Below, in pieces: positions 37,389 to 44,920 of a stretch of DNA of 64,000 nucleotides. Position 1 is the stretch's first letter, and each line of letters opens with the position of its first letter. The notes under the pieces are model-generated. The model worked only from the letters and a program-made list of their open reading frames with translations, was not told where the DNA came from and ran no database searches. A program made the translations under genes and the position numbers. This DNA is from JAHEKB01 sp049115575 (lineage in GTDB: Bacteria > Bacteroidota > Bacteroidia > NS11-12g > UBA9320), in assembly GCA_049115575.1 (NCBI GenBank), contig JAGDZU010000002.1, forward strand, positions 248,001-312,000. Direction: 5' to 3'.

Positions 37389-40300
37389 TTAGCGAATTAA
37401 AGTAATAGTACCTGTTATCAGGTTTTGCGAAGATAAACTATTTGTATTTAAATCTAAAATATAAAAGTAAGTACTGCCGGGTAAATCCACTCCTGAATTC
37501 ATGTATTTGCCATTCCAACAAAGGTTAGGATCAGTGGTTTCAAACACTTTTTCACCCCATCTATTATAGACTTTCCAGACTATTCCTTCACAGAATTGGT
37601 CCAAACCGTCAAACCTAAAGCAATCATTGAGTTGATCGTTGTTAGGAGAAAACACATTGTAAAGGGTAAAATCTTTATCACCTATTTTGGAAATATTTAC
37701 TATTTGACTTATTGTATCTGCACAGTAGCTATCTTCATTTACAATTAGCCTAATGGTGTATTCTCCATCTTCTTCATACCAGTGCTCAGGGTTGGGTACA
37801 TCACTGGTGTTACCATCTCCAAAATCCCAGGAATAACTGAGCGCATCTTCTGAATGGTCTATAATTTCTAATTCGTCTGCACAAGCTTGATACTTAATTT
37901 CAAAATCCGCATTGCCCTGTTCAATAACGAGAATAGATCTTTTATAGACATCTGAAATATTACATGTGTTAGAGTCAATTACTGTTAGGGTGACTTCGTA
38001 TAGCCCTGGTTCCGTGTATTCATGTGTAGGGTTTACAGCTGTAGATGTGGTATTGTCACCAAAATCCCATTCCCACTCATTTCCTAGCACGCTTTTGTTG
38101 TTAAAAGTGACTGTAAATGGTGCGCAACCAATGGTTGGTGTTGCTATGAAATCCGCAATTACTGCAGTTTTAATTTGCAGGTCTATTTTAAAAGATGCGT
38201 TGCTGCAACGAACGCTTGAATTATATGTAAAAGCGGCATTTGGAGAAACCGGAAAATCATTAATTTCGGACGTATTCACAGCTAGGTCATCTCCAGATGG
38301 ACAACTAGAGCAAACAGATTGGTAGATGACTCCTTTTTTATCGAACCTACTTGTGCCACCATCAACGTGGTCAGAAGTTGAATCTCCTCCAAAATAAGTA
38401 GCGTATAGTAAGCCGCTAGCATCTTTGTCTAGCACTAGTATGTAAAAGTCGTTATTATCAGTTTCCGATTGTTCAGCATCTCCTGTGGTTTCCATACCGT
38501 TGGTACTTCCAGGATTTGTATTTGAAACCCTTGAGCCCCAGCCAGAGAAATAGATATGCTCACACACATCTACCAAGAAAGCACTAGGAGCCAAATTAAT
38601 TCGATTAACAGTATTGCCGAATGTGGTTTGCCATTCCAAATTCAACAAACCTGTGTCTATTTTGAATATGAACTGACCCCTGTTGTCTTCTCCATACACT
38701 CCCGAAGATTTCGTGATATTTCCTTCGGTCTGCCCAGTAGCATATATATTTCCTTTTCTATCAATATCTATAAAGTAGATTTGGTCGTAAGCTTGTGTTC
38801 CGTAATAGCTCAAGCGCTTAAGCGTTTTGTCTGTTTTATTATAGACAGCAATGTAACCGTCAACCAAGCCTGCTCGAGTAGGTTGGTATGATGTATCCAG
38901 TGCGGGCAGGTTATCGCTGTTTGTACCTCCACCTACAAATACATTATTATTTTGATCTAGTTTTATACTGTAAGAAGCATCTAATCCGCCACCACCTAAA
39001 TAGGTGGCCCATTCCATTTGGCTAAAATCTCGATTCAATTCAAAGATGAAGGCATCTTGACCTCCCTTTAGATTAACTTGACTGGGGAGAACCGTATTGA
39101 GGTTATCTGAGTTTGTATTGGAGGCTATAAAAACGTGGTAATCATCATCTGGAATAATATCTCCTCTGAAGTCATCCGCGTAATTATGAGCGAGCACTGA
39201 ACCGGCTTGAACTAAACCGTCATTTTGACTGCCACCAACGTATGTGGAGGCCATGAGTTCAGATCCATCTTCAGAAAACTTACTTACTATTATATCAAAA
39301 TTCCCATTGTAAGTGCTGTCATAGCAATCCTTTGTAAATGGGAAATTTGGAGAGTGCGTAGTCCCTAATAATATGAGCTGATCATCTCTATCTACAACTA
39401 TGCTGTGCGGGTACTCATCATCAGATCCTCCCAAAAAACTGGCCCAAAGTAATTGCGTTCCAGCCGAATCGTATTTTGATATGGTGATATCGCATCTTAG
39501 GTTTACAGGTGAACGCCCTACACCTCCATTCCAAATGGTGTCATGCGCATCATCCGTGACCGGATATGGCCCTCTATTATCTACTATCCCTCCTGCATAC
39601 AGATTTCCTTCGGAATCATATGTTGCGGTATATCCAAAATTATCACCTACAGATCCTGAATAAGTAGAGAAAATTAATTTAGGGTCAATGATTAAAGGAG
39701 CATTTGCTACTAGTTCGGATTGGAGTACATAACTGAGCACATTTCCATTAACTTGATAATCACAAAGAACAGGAAGTTGTTTTCCCTCTACAATTTGAAA
39801 ACAAAGAGGTTGGTCCTCGATTATAGTTCCAACGGAGCTGAAAATATGTAATTGTTGATCTATAATCTGGATAGAATCAGCGCCATTAATTTCACATTGA
39901 ATCTGTGCAATGTTGTCCTCGTTAGCTTGGTGAATTACCCATTGATATTTAAAATCTTGGTCGGTAATGAATTCTAGGTCCACACCAGGGTAAACATTCT
40001 TGTATTTGATTTTACCTACAGGGTGCACAGCACTGGCCCACTTGCTTTTGTCTTCACCCAAATAGAAGTTGTAATAGTGGTTCCGTTTTTGTTCCTCATA
40101 TATCTTACTTGAATATTCCAAGCCAAGGAACTTCAGCTCAATGGAATGCCTGTCAATTTGGGAGCTGTTATTTCTATTGGCTGGTTGATCGTGCCTCTTT
40201 TCTTGATGAGCAACATATTGCTCTGAATCTAGGAGGTCATAAACAATGCCATCTTGCCTTAAGAATATTTGACCATATGGAATATTGACTTTATATCTAA

Positions 40301-40430
40301 CAGCAGGGTGCCATTGCCCGTGGTTAGGTACCATTTCGAGGCTAGAGGTTGAGACACTTTCTTGAGTTTGCGCACTTAGCTCTAGAGCAAAGAACAAGGC
40401 TAATAATATTTGCATACTCCTAAATAGCAT
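37389..40430 (-). CDS. Secreted SBBP/PKD protein with T9SS type B (gliding-motility-associated) sorting domain
   Basis: About 1013 residues. After the signal peptide (core LLALFFALELSAQ) there is a DUF7948-type region (PNHGQWHPAVRYKVNIPYG). SBBP-like propeller repeats follow (for example LGGSDDEYPHSIVVDRDDQLILLG and similar). Two PKD domains come next (NEWEWDFGDNTTS and LSYSWDFGDGNTSD), then a C-terminal type B domain (NVFSPNNDQLNDCFRF..., VYNRWGEKVFET). It should be exported by the T9SS and sit on the surface or be released. The frame runs to GTG 40436, but that codon overlaps a promoter-like motif. I take ATG 40430; ATG 40415 is also possible. Confidence 0.87.
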   Translation of the reverse strand: MLFRSMQILLALFFALELSAQTQESVSTSSLEMVPNHGQWHPAVRYKVNIPYGQIFLRQDGIVYDLLDSEQYVAHQEKRHDQPANRNNSSQIDRHSIELKFLGLEYSSKIYEEQKRNHYYNFYLGEDKSKWASAVHPVGKIKYKNVYPGVDLEFITDQDFKYQWVIHQANEDNIAQIQCEINGADSIQIIDQQLHIFSSVGTIIEDQPLCFQIVEGKQLPVLCDYQVNGNVLSYVLQSELVANAPLIIDPKLIFSTYSGSVGDNFGYTATYDSEGNLYAGGIVDNRGPYPVTDDAHDTIWNGGVGRSPVNLRCDITISKYDSAGTQLLWASFLGGSDDEYPHSIVVDRDDQLILLGTTHSPNFPFTKDCYDSTYNGNFDIIVSKFSEDGSELMASTYVGGSQNDGLVQAGSVLAHNYADDFRGDIIPDDDYHVFIASNTNSDNLNTVLPSQVNLKGGQDAFIFELNRDFSQMEWATYLGGGGLDASYSIKLDQNNNVFVGGGTNSDNLPALDTSYQPTRAGLVDGYIAVYNKTDKTLKRLSYYGTQAYDQIYFIDIDRKGNIYATGQTEGNITKSSGVYGEDNRGQFIFKIDTGLLNLEWQTTFGNTVNRINLAPSAFLVDVCEHIYFSGWGSRVSNTNPGSTNGMETTGDAEQSETDNNDFYILVLDKDASGLLYATYFGGDSTSDHVDGGTSRFDKKGVIYQSVCSSCPSGDDLAVNTSEINDFPVSPNAAFTYNSSVRCSNASFKIDLQIKTAVIADFIATPTIGCAPFTVTFNNKSVLGNEWEWDFGDNTTSTAVNPTHEYTEPGLYEVTLTVIDSNTCNISDVYKRSILVIEQGNADFEIKYQACADELEIIDHSEDALSYSWDFGDGNTSDVPNPEHWYEEDGEYTIRLIVNEDSYCADTISQIVNISKIGDKDFTLYNVFSPNNDQLNDCFRFDGLDQFCEGIVWKVYNRWGEKVFETTDPNLCWNGKYMNSGVDLPGSTYFYILDLNTNSLSSQNLITGTITLIR

Positions 40431-40435
40431 CCTCA

Positions 40436-40467
40436 CAAAGATAGTTGTACTGTATCTGTTAAGACAA
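40436..40467 (-). promoter_or_regulatory. Bacteroidota-type promoter of the secreted-protein operon
   Basis: On the reverse strand TATCTTTG (40443-40436) matches the -7 consensus TAnnTTTG exactly. A TTG (40467-40465) lies 21 bases upstream and could serve as -33. The -7 box ends six bases before ATG 40430, which implies a very short or absent leader, or use of ATG 40415. It would drive the run of genes down to 31615. Confidence 0.55.
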
Positions 40468-40558
40468 TTGAGTATTGTAATTAGTTGCTCAGCTTATTAG
40501 AAGGGTTCAAAAGCTAATCCATACATAGGATAGAATTATATTCGCGGAAATTTTATCA

Positions 40559-42271
40559 ATGGAGTTGAACGAGCAACAAATTCAGCGAAGAGAATCATTA
40601 AAGACGCTAAAGGAGCTAGGAATAGATCCTTATCCAGCTGAAGCCTATCAAAAGGATTTCAGCAGTATTGAAATCATTGAAGGTTTTGAAACAAATCCAG
40701 ATGATTTTAAGGAAATTTCATTTGCAGGTAGAATGATGCGCAGGCGAATCATGGGGAAAGCCAGTTTTGCTTTACTGCAAGATGAGCAAGGAAGTATTCA
40801 GATTTATGTGAATAGGGATGAGTTGTGCCCCAATGAAGACAAAGAATACTACAATACAGTGTTCAAAAAGTTGCTTGATATTGGAGATATAATTGGAGTA
40901 AAAGGTTTTGTTTTTAAGACTCAGACCGGTGAAACTTCTATCCATGTAAAAGAGCTAACTATATTATCAAAATCTTTGAGTCCTCTACCTATGCCTAAGG
41001 AGGTGGACGGACAAGTATTTGATGCCTTTACAGACCCAGAACAGCGTTACAGAAAAAGATATGTGGATCTTTTAGTCAATCCTCAACACAGAGAGACTTT
41101 TGCTAAAAGAACAAAAACTATAGCTAGTATGAGGAATTTCCTCAACGATCGAGGTTATTTAGAGGTAGAAACACCAATATTACAATCTATACCTGGCGGA
41201 GCCGCTGCAAGGCCGTTTAAAACTCATCACAATGCGCTTGACATTCCACTTTACTTAAGAATCGCCAATGAGTTGTATCTGAAACGGTTGATAGTTGGTG
41301 GTTATGAAGGCGTATTTGAGTTTGCAAAGGATTTTAGAAATGAGGGGATGGACAGAACGCATAATCCTGAATTCACTCAAATGGAATTGTATGTAGCTTA
41401 CAAAGACTACAACTGGATGATGGATCTTACAGAAGAAATGTTGAGAGATATTGCGATTGCCGTTAATGGAAGCAGTACAGTAACTTTTGGCGATAAGGAA
41501 ATTGACTTCGGTAAAAGGTTTGAGCGCCTTACAATTTTTGGAGCCGTTGAAAAGTACACCGGTACAGACATAAGTCAAATGGATGAGTCTCAGTTAATGG
41601 AGACAGCCAAGAAATACCATGCGGAAGTAGATGATAGCATGGGTAAAGGGAAGTTAATTGATGAGATATTTGGAGCAACAGTTGAAGAACATCTCATACA
41701 ACCCACATTCATTATGGATTATCCTGTGAGCATGAGTCCGTTAACAAAGAAACACCGTGAAAATCCAGAGCTTACGGAAAGATTTGAACTGATTATTAAT
41801 GGCAAAGAATTAGCAAATTGTTATAGCGAGTTGAACGACCCCATAGATCAAAGAGAACGTTTTGAAGAACAGGCGAAGCTATTAGAGAGAGGAGATGACG
41901 AAGCTATGTTTATAGATCAGGATTTTCTCAGGGCTTTGGAATATGGGATGCCCCCTACAGCAGGTATAGGAATTGGGATTGACAGACTTGTTATGTTGCT
42001 TACCAATAATGAGAGCATACAAGAAGTACTATTCTTTCCTCAAATGAGACCTGAGAAGCAGGATGAGGCTCCTAAAGGACCAAGCCTCACGGAGAATGAG
42101 CAATTGGTCTTAGATATTTTATCAAAAGAAAAATCCATGGTCTTAGCAGACCTTAAATCTATGACTGGTCTTTCAAACAAGCAATGGGATCTTAGTATGA
42201 AAGGCCTAGCTAAACATGGTTTAACCAAAGTAACAAAAACTGAGGATGCCTTAAGGGTAGATTTGGTTTGA
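40559..42271 (+). CDS. lysS: Lysine--tRNA ligase (class II) with C-terminal extension
   Basis: LysS charges tRNA(Lys). The N-terminal anticodon-binding OB fold (SFAGRMMRRRIMGKASFALLQD) is followed by the class II core. Motif 1 is at RYRKRYVDLLVNP, motif 2 at FEFAKDFRNEGMDRTHNPEF and motif 3 at GIGIGIDRLVMLLTN. The classical enzyme ends soon after motif 3. Here about 70 further residues follow, with a winged-helix-like pattern (TENEQLVLDILSKEKSMVLADL...). The total of 570 residues is usual for Bacteroidota LysS. The gene is monocistronic or leads the thioesterase gene 32 bases downstream. Confidence 0.96.
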   Translation: MELNEQQIQRRESLKTLKELGIDPYPAEAYQKDFSSIEIIEGFETNPDDFKEISFAGRMMRRRIMGKASFALLQDEQGSIQIYVNRDELCPNEDKEYYNTVFKKLLDIGDIIGVKGFVFKTQTGETSIHVKELTILSKSLSPLPMPKEVDGQVFDAFTDPEQRYRKRYVDLLVNPQHRETFAKRTKTIASMRNFLNDRGYLEVETPILQSIPGGAAARPFKTHHNALDIPLYLRIANELYLKRLIVGGYEGVFEFAKDFRNEGMDRTHNPEFTQMELYVAYKDYNWMMDLTEEMLRDIAIAVNGSSTVTFGDKEIDFGKRFERLTIFGAVEKYTGTDISQMDESQLMETAKKYHAEVDDSMGKGKLIDEIFGATVEEHLIQPTFIMDYPVSMSPLTKKHRENPELTERFELIINGKELANCYSELNDPIDQRERFEEQAKLLERGDDEAMFIDQDFLRALEYGMPPTAGIGIGIDRLVMLLTNNESIQEVLFFPQMRPEKQDEAPKGPSLTENEQLVLDILSKEKSMVLADLKSMTGLSNKQWDLSMKGLAKHGLTKVTKTEDALRVDLV

Positions 42272-42303
42272 GACAATAAGATAACCTATAATAGAAGGAA
42301 CAA

Positions 42304-42699
42304 ATGAATCTTATAACAACTCATATCTGTATGGCCAAAGACCTTGGTGTTCACGGCAATTTATTCGGTGGAATAATGATGGCCTGGGTAGATGAAGCAG
42401 CATCATCTTTGGCTGTTAGCACTTGTCACACTCCAAATATGGTTACTGTAAAAGTTGATGAGTTGGTATTTAAGAAGAAAGTAAAGGAAGGATTCCTTAT
42501 TCGTATTTATGGTGATGTAGCAGCCATAGGAAATAGCTCCATAAGATTTGCCATTGAAGCAAGAAAAGTAAGTGTATATACTGGAGAGGAAGATGTTGTT
42601 GTAAGCACATCCATCACATTTGTAAGAATTGACGAGTCAGGTGCACCTACACCAATCCCTTCTCCGGTTAAAGAAAGATTTAAGCATTTGGCTAAATAG
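42304..42699 (+). CDS. Acyl-CoA thioesterase, hotdog fold
   Basis: The 131-residue protein belongs to the 4HBT/YciA-like hotdog thioesterases. The conserved helix with the GNLFGGIMMAWVDEAA segment carries the catalytic Asp of the family, and VVSTSITFVRID is the last strand. It hydrolyses acyl-CoA; chain preference cannot be told. It is soluble and cytosolic. Confidence 0.9.
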   Translation: MNLITTHICMAKDLGVHGNLFGGIMMAWVDEAASSLAVSTCHTPNMVTVKVDELVFKKKVKEGFLIRIYGDVAAIGNSSIRFAIEARKVSVYTGEEDVVVSTSITFVRIDESGAPTPIPSPVKERFKHLAK

Positions 42700-42773
42700 C
42701 CATTGCTCAACTCAAATCATCCATAACTTCATTCATTGTAATAATCAACAAGCTCAAGAGTTTATGGATTATT

Positions 42774-43448
42774 ATGCACCAACAAGTCAAAGGACCAGAT
42801 AGAGTTATACTATTTGAAATCGGGATTATTGTCGCTTTATTATTCACGAATTGGTTTATCAATCTGGAGTATCAGACGGATTTTGCATTTGAAAATCCAC
42901 CCGAACAGAATTGGGCAGATAGTCCATTCGTTTTAGGACCCATTGAAGATCCAATTCCAATTGATGAACAGGAGCAGGAGTCTTCTATCATCCCATTCGA
43001 TGTTTCCAGCTTAGTAAAGGTGGTGGATGATTTATTCAAGATCAAAGAGAAAAAACTAGTACCTCCAAGAAAAATTAAGACACCGATTGGCTTTCTGCCT
43101 ATAAAAACAGGCCGCGGACAGTCTCATAAAATAGACAGTTTTGTGGAGCAAATGCCTCAATTTCCAGGTGGAGAAAAGGCGTTAGCAAGCTTTGTTCAAA
43201 CCAATTATGAGTTCACCAGCTATATGTTTGAACATGCAGAAACGGTACAAGTAGTAGTTCGATTTATTGTTGATGAAAACGGCAAAGTAACAGACCCACA
43301 GGTGGTTAGCTGTTCGTTTTCTGGACTAGGAGCTGAACAAGAAGCCATAAATTTACTTATGAAAATGCCAAACTGGATACCCGGGGAGCAAATGGGTAGA
43401 AAGGTAAAAGTCCGAATGCAACTGCCTTTAAGATTGCAAGTCTATTGA
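42774..43448 (+). CDS. TonB-like energy transducer protein
   Basis: The 224-residue protein has one N-terminal membrane helix (VILFEIGIIVALLFTNWFI, residues about 10-28). A periplasmic Pro/acidic linker follows, then a TonB_C-like domain at the end (QMPQFPGGEKALASFVQTNYEF... and QVVVRFIVDENGKVTDPQVV). This is the Bacteroidota TonB-like layout, coupling the proton-motive force to outer-membrane receptors. ExbB/ExbD genes are not in the window. A strong terminator stands downstream. Confidence 0.85.
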   Translation: MHQQVKGPDRVILFEIGIIVALLFTNWFINLEYQTDFAFENPPEQNWADSPFVLGPIEDPIPIDEQEQESSIIPFDVSSLVKVVDDLFKIKEKKLVPPRKIKTPIGFLPIKTGRGQSHKIDSFVEQMPQFPGGEKALASFVQTNYEFTSYMFEHAETVQVVVRFIVDENGKVTDPQVVSCSFSGLGAEQEAINLLMKMPNWIPGEQMGRKVKVRMQLPLRLQVY

Positions 43449-43520
43449 TTGGCATGATTCTGGAAGTTATTCTAGTACATTCGGTAAGGTAGTTTTCGTA
43501 AGCTTAGCTTTTAGTTGATC

Positions 43521-43554
43521 AGTCGGACGGGAAATCCCGTCCGACTTTCTTTTT
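43521..43554 (+). terminator. Rho-independent terminator after the TonB-like gene
   Basis: A near-perfect 11-12 bp stem (arms 43521-43532 and 43535-43546, GC-rich) with a tiny loop is followed at once by a T-rich run, TTTCTTTTT (43546-43554). The arms complement each other without mismatch. It insulates the T9SS cargo/LytTR genes from the lysS region. It is one of only two convincing intrinsic terminators I found in the window. Confidence 0.9.
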
Positions 43555-43566
43555 GTCAGTTTTCTG

Positions 43567-43598
43567 CCGTTTTTCAACTGATTTCAACCGTTTCTCAA
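43567..43598 (+). promoter_or_regulatory. Direct repeats with 21-bp period (candidate LytTR-type operator)
   Basis: CCGTTTTTCAA (43567-43577) and CCGTTTCTCAA (43588-43598) differ at one of eleven positions and start exactly 21 bases apart. LytTR-type DNA-binding domains are known to bind imperfect 9-bp direct repeats separated by about 12 bp, with GTT at the core. Both copies contain CCGTTT. The gene two places downstream (44213) encodes a LytTR regulator, so self-regulation is plausible. Binding is an inference. Confidence 0.4.
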
Positions 43599-43641
43599 GC
43601 CATGACAAGAAAAAGGGCTATTTCTTCGCTATCTTTATACA

Positions 43642-44190
43642 ATGCTTAAAAGAATCTTTTTTTTCTCGCTCACTTTACTAATGGCAAGTCTCGTTTTTGC
43701 CGATAACAAAAAGGGTGTTAAGAAAAATGGTGACAAGCAGGATGAAGATAAAGTAATAGTTGTGGATTCTACTTTGGTAGATCTTGACAAAGAACGCTGT
43801 GATGAGAATGACGACACTTTGGTATTTGAAGATTGGGATGACCCAAACAAAGCTCCAAGTGACAACTCCATGATACAAGATGGAGACTCAGAATCAGATC
43901 AGGGCGAACAATCTTTAGAGCTACCAGCACTCCTAGACAAAGTAACTGCCTATAGAGAAAAGAGATACGAGACTAATTTTGAATTGTATCCCAATCCGGC
44001 TACTCATGTACTCAATATTCAAGTTGATGACATGCCTGAAAGAATTCAAGTTGTAAGTCTATCCGGGGCCAGTGTTATTGAAATCTCTGGTTTAAACCAG
44101 ATAGATGTGAGTGGATTACAAAGCGGAATTTATTTTGTGCAATTGGTTTACGCCAATCATATAGAGACGAAGAAATTCGTTAAATCATAA
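43642..44190 (+). CDS. Small acidic secreted protein with T9SS type A sorting domain
   Basis: A 182-residue protein with a signal peptide (MLKRIFFFSLTLLMASLVFA) and a long, very acidic, probably disordered stretch (about residues 30-100, with clusters such as DENDD, EDWDD and GDSESDQGE). A compact T9SS type A C-terminal domain follows (NFELYPNPATHVLNIQV, then GLQSGIYFVQLVYANHIETKKF). The acidic region may bind calcium or other cations; that is a guess. No ligand motif such as EF-hand is clear. It is followed after 22 bases by the LytTR regulator gene. A TATCTTTA box (43630-43637) right upstream may be its -7 element. Confidence 0.8.
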   Translation: MLKRIFFFSLTLLMASLVFADNKKGVKKNGDKQDEDKVIVVDSTLVDLDKERCDENDDTLVFEDWDDPNKAPSDNSMIQDGDSESDQGEQSLELPALLDKVTAYREKRYETNFELYPNPATHVLNIQVDDMPERIQVVSLSGASVIEISGLNQIDVSGLQSGIYFVQLVYANHIETKKFVKS

Positions 44191-44212
44191 GTATCACCTA
44201 AAGGAACACATT

Positions 44213-44920
44213 ATGCTAAAAGCAGTAATCATTGACGATGAACGTAAAAGTCGAGAAAATTTAAAGCTCTTATTGAGTTCTTTTGTTGAGAATGTGGAGA
44301 TAGTTGGTACTGCTGATGGAGTATTAACAGGTATCAAAACCATACAGGATAACAATCCTGATTTGGTTTTCTTAGACATACATTTATCCAATGGTGACGG
44401 CTTTGAAATATTAGAGCAACTCACAGATAAAGATCAAAATGTAATTTTTGTTACTGGTCATGAAGAACATGCTGTACAAGCTTTTAGATCTGAGGCTGTT
44501 GATTATTTACTTAAACCTGTTTCAATTGAGCATTTGCAAACAGCTGTTGAAAGAGTGAGAAAAAGAACCGATTTAGAGAACGATGGAGAAACTCAAAATC
44601 ACGTTACACTTTCCACTTCTAAGGGATTAATTATTCTAAAAACTGAAGATATTCTTTATTGCAAAGGTGATGGGGCATATACTTATTTCTTTCTAAAATC
44701 AGGCGAAAGAATCACGACTTCTAAAAACTTAAAAGAGTATGAAAATCGAATTAAAGACAAGCGATTTTTTAGGTGTCACAAATCATATCTCGTAAATCTT
44801 AGCGAAATAAAAACGTATGTTCGTGGAGAGGGAGGTCATGCCATCATGACCAACGGAGAAACAGTTAGCGTTTCCAAAAGAAGAAAAGAAGCATTTTTAG
44901 CTGCATTGAGCAGTGTATAA
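44213..44920 (+). CDS. LytTR-family response regulator
   Basis: The 235-residue regulator has a receiver domain (acidic pocket D8-D9, phosphoacceptor Asp55 in FLDIHLSNGDG) and a C-terminal LytTR DNA-binding domain (about 130-232; ILYCKGDGAYTYFFLKSGE and FRCHKSYLVNLSEI). Such proteins dimerise and bind tandem repeats upstream of target genes. Its gene overlaps the sensor kinase gene by 8 bases, and a purine-rich AAAGGA lies about 11 bases before the ATG. It is likely to control its own operon. Confidence 0.93.
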   Translation: MLKAVIIDDERKSRENLKLLLSSFVENVEIVGTADGVLTGIKTIQDNNPDLVFLDIHLSNGDGFEILEQLTDKDQNVIFVTGHEEHAVQAFRSEAVDYLLKPVSIEHLQTAVERVRKRTDLENDGETQNHVTLSTSKGLIILKTEDILYCKGDGAYTYFFLKSGERITTSKNLKEYENRIKDKRFFRCHKSYLVNLSEIKTYVRGEGGHAIMTNGETVSVSKRRKEAFLAALSSV

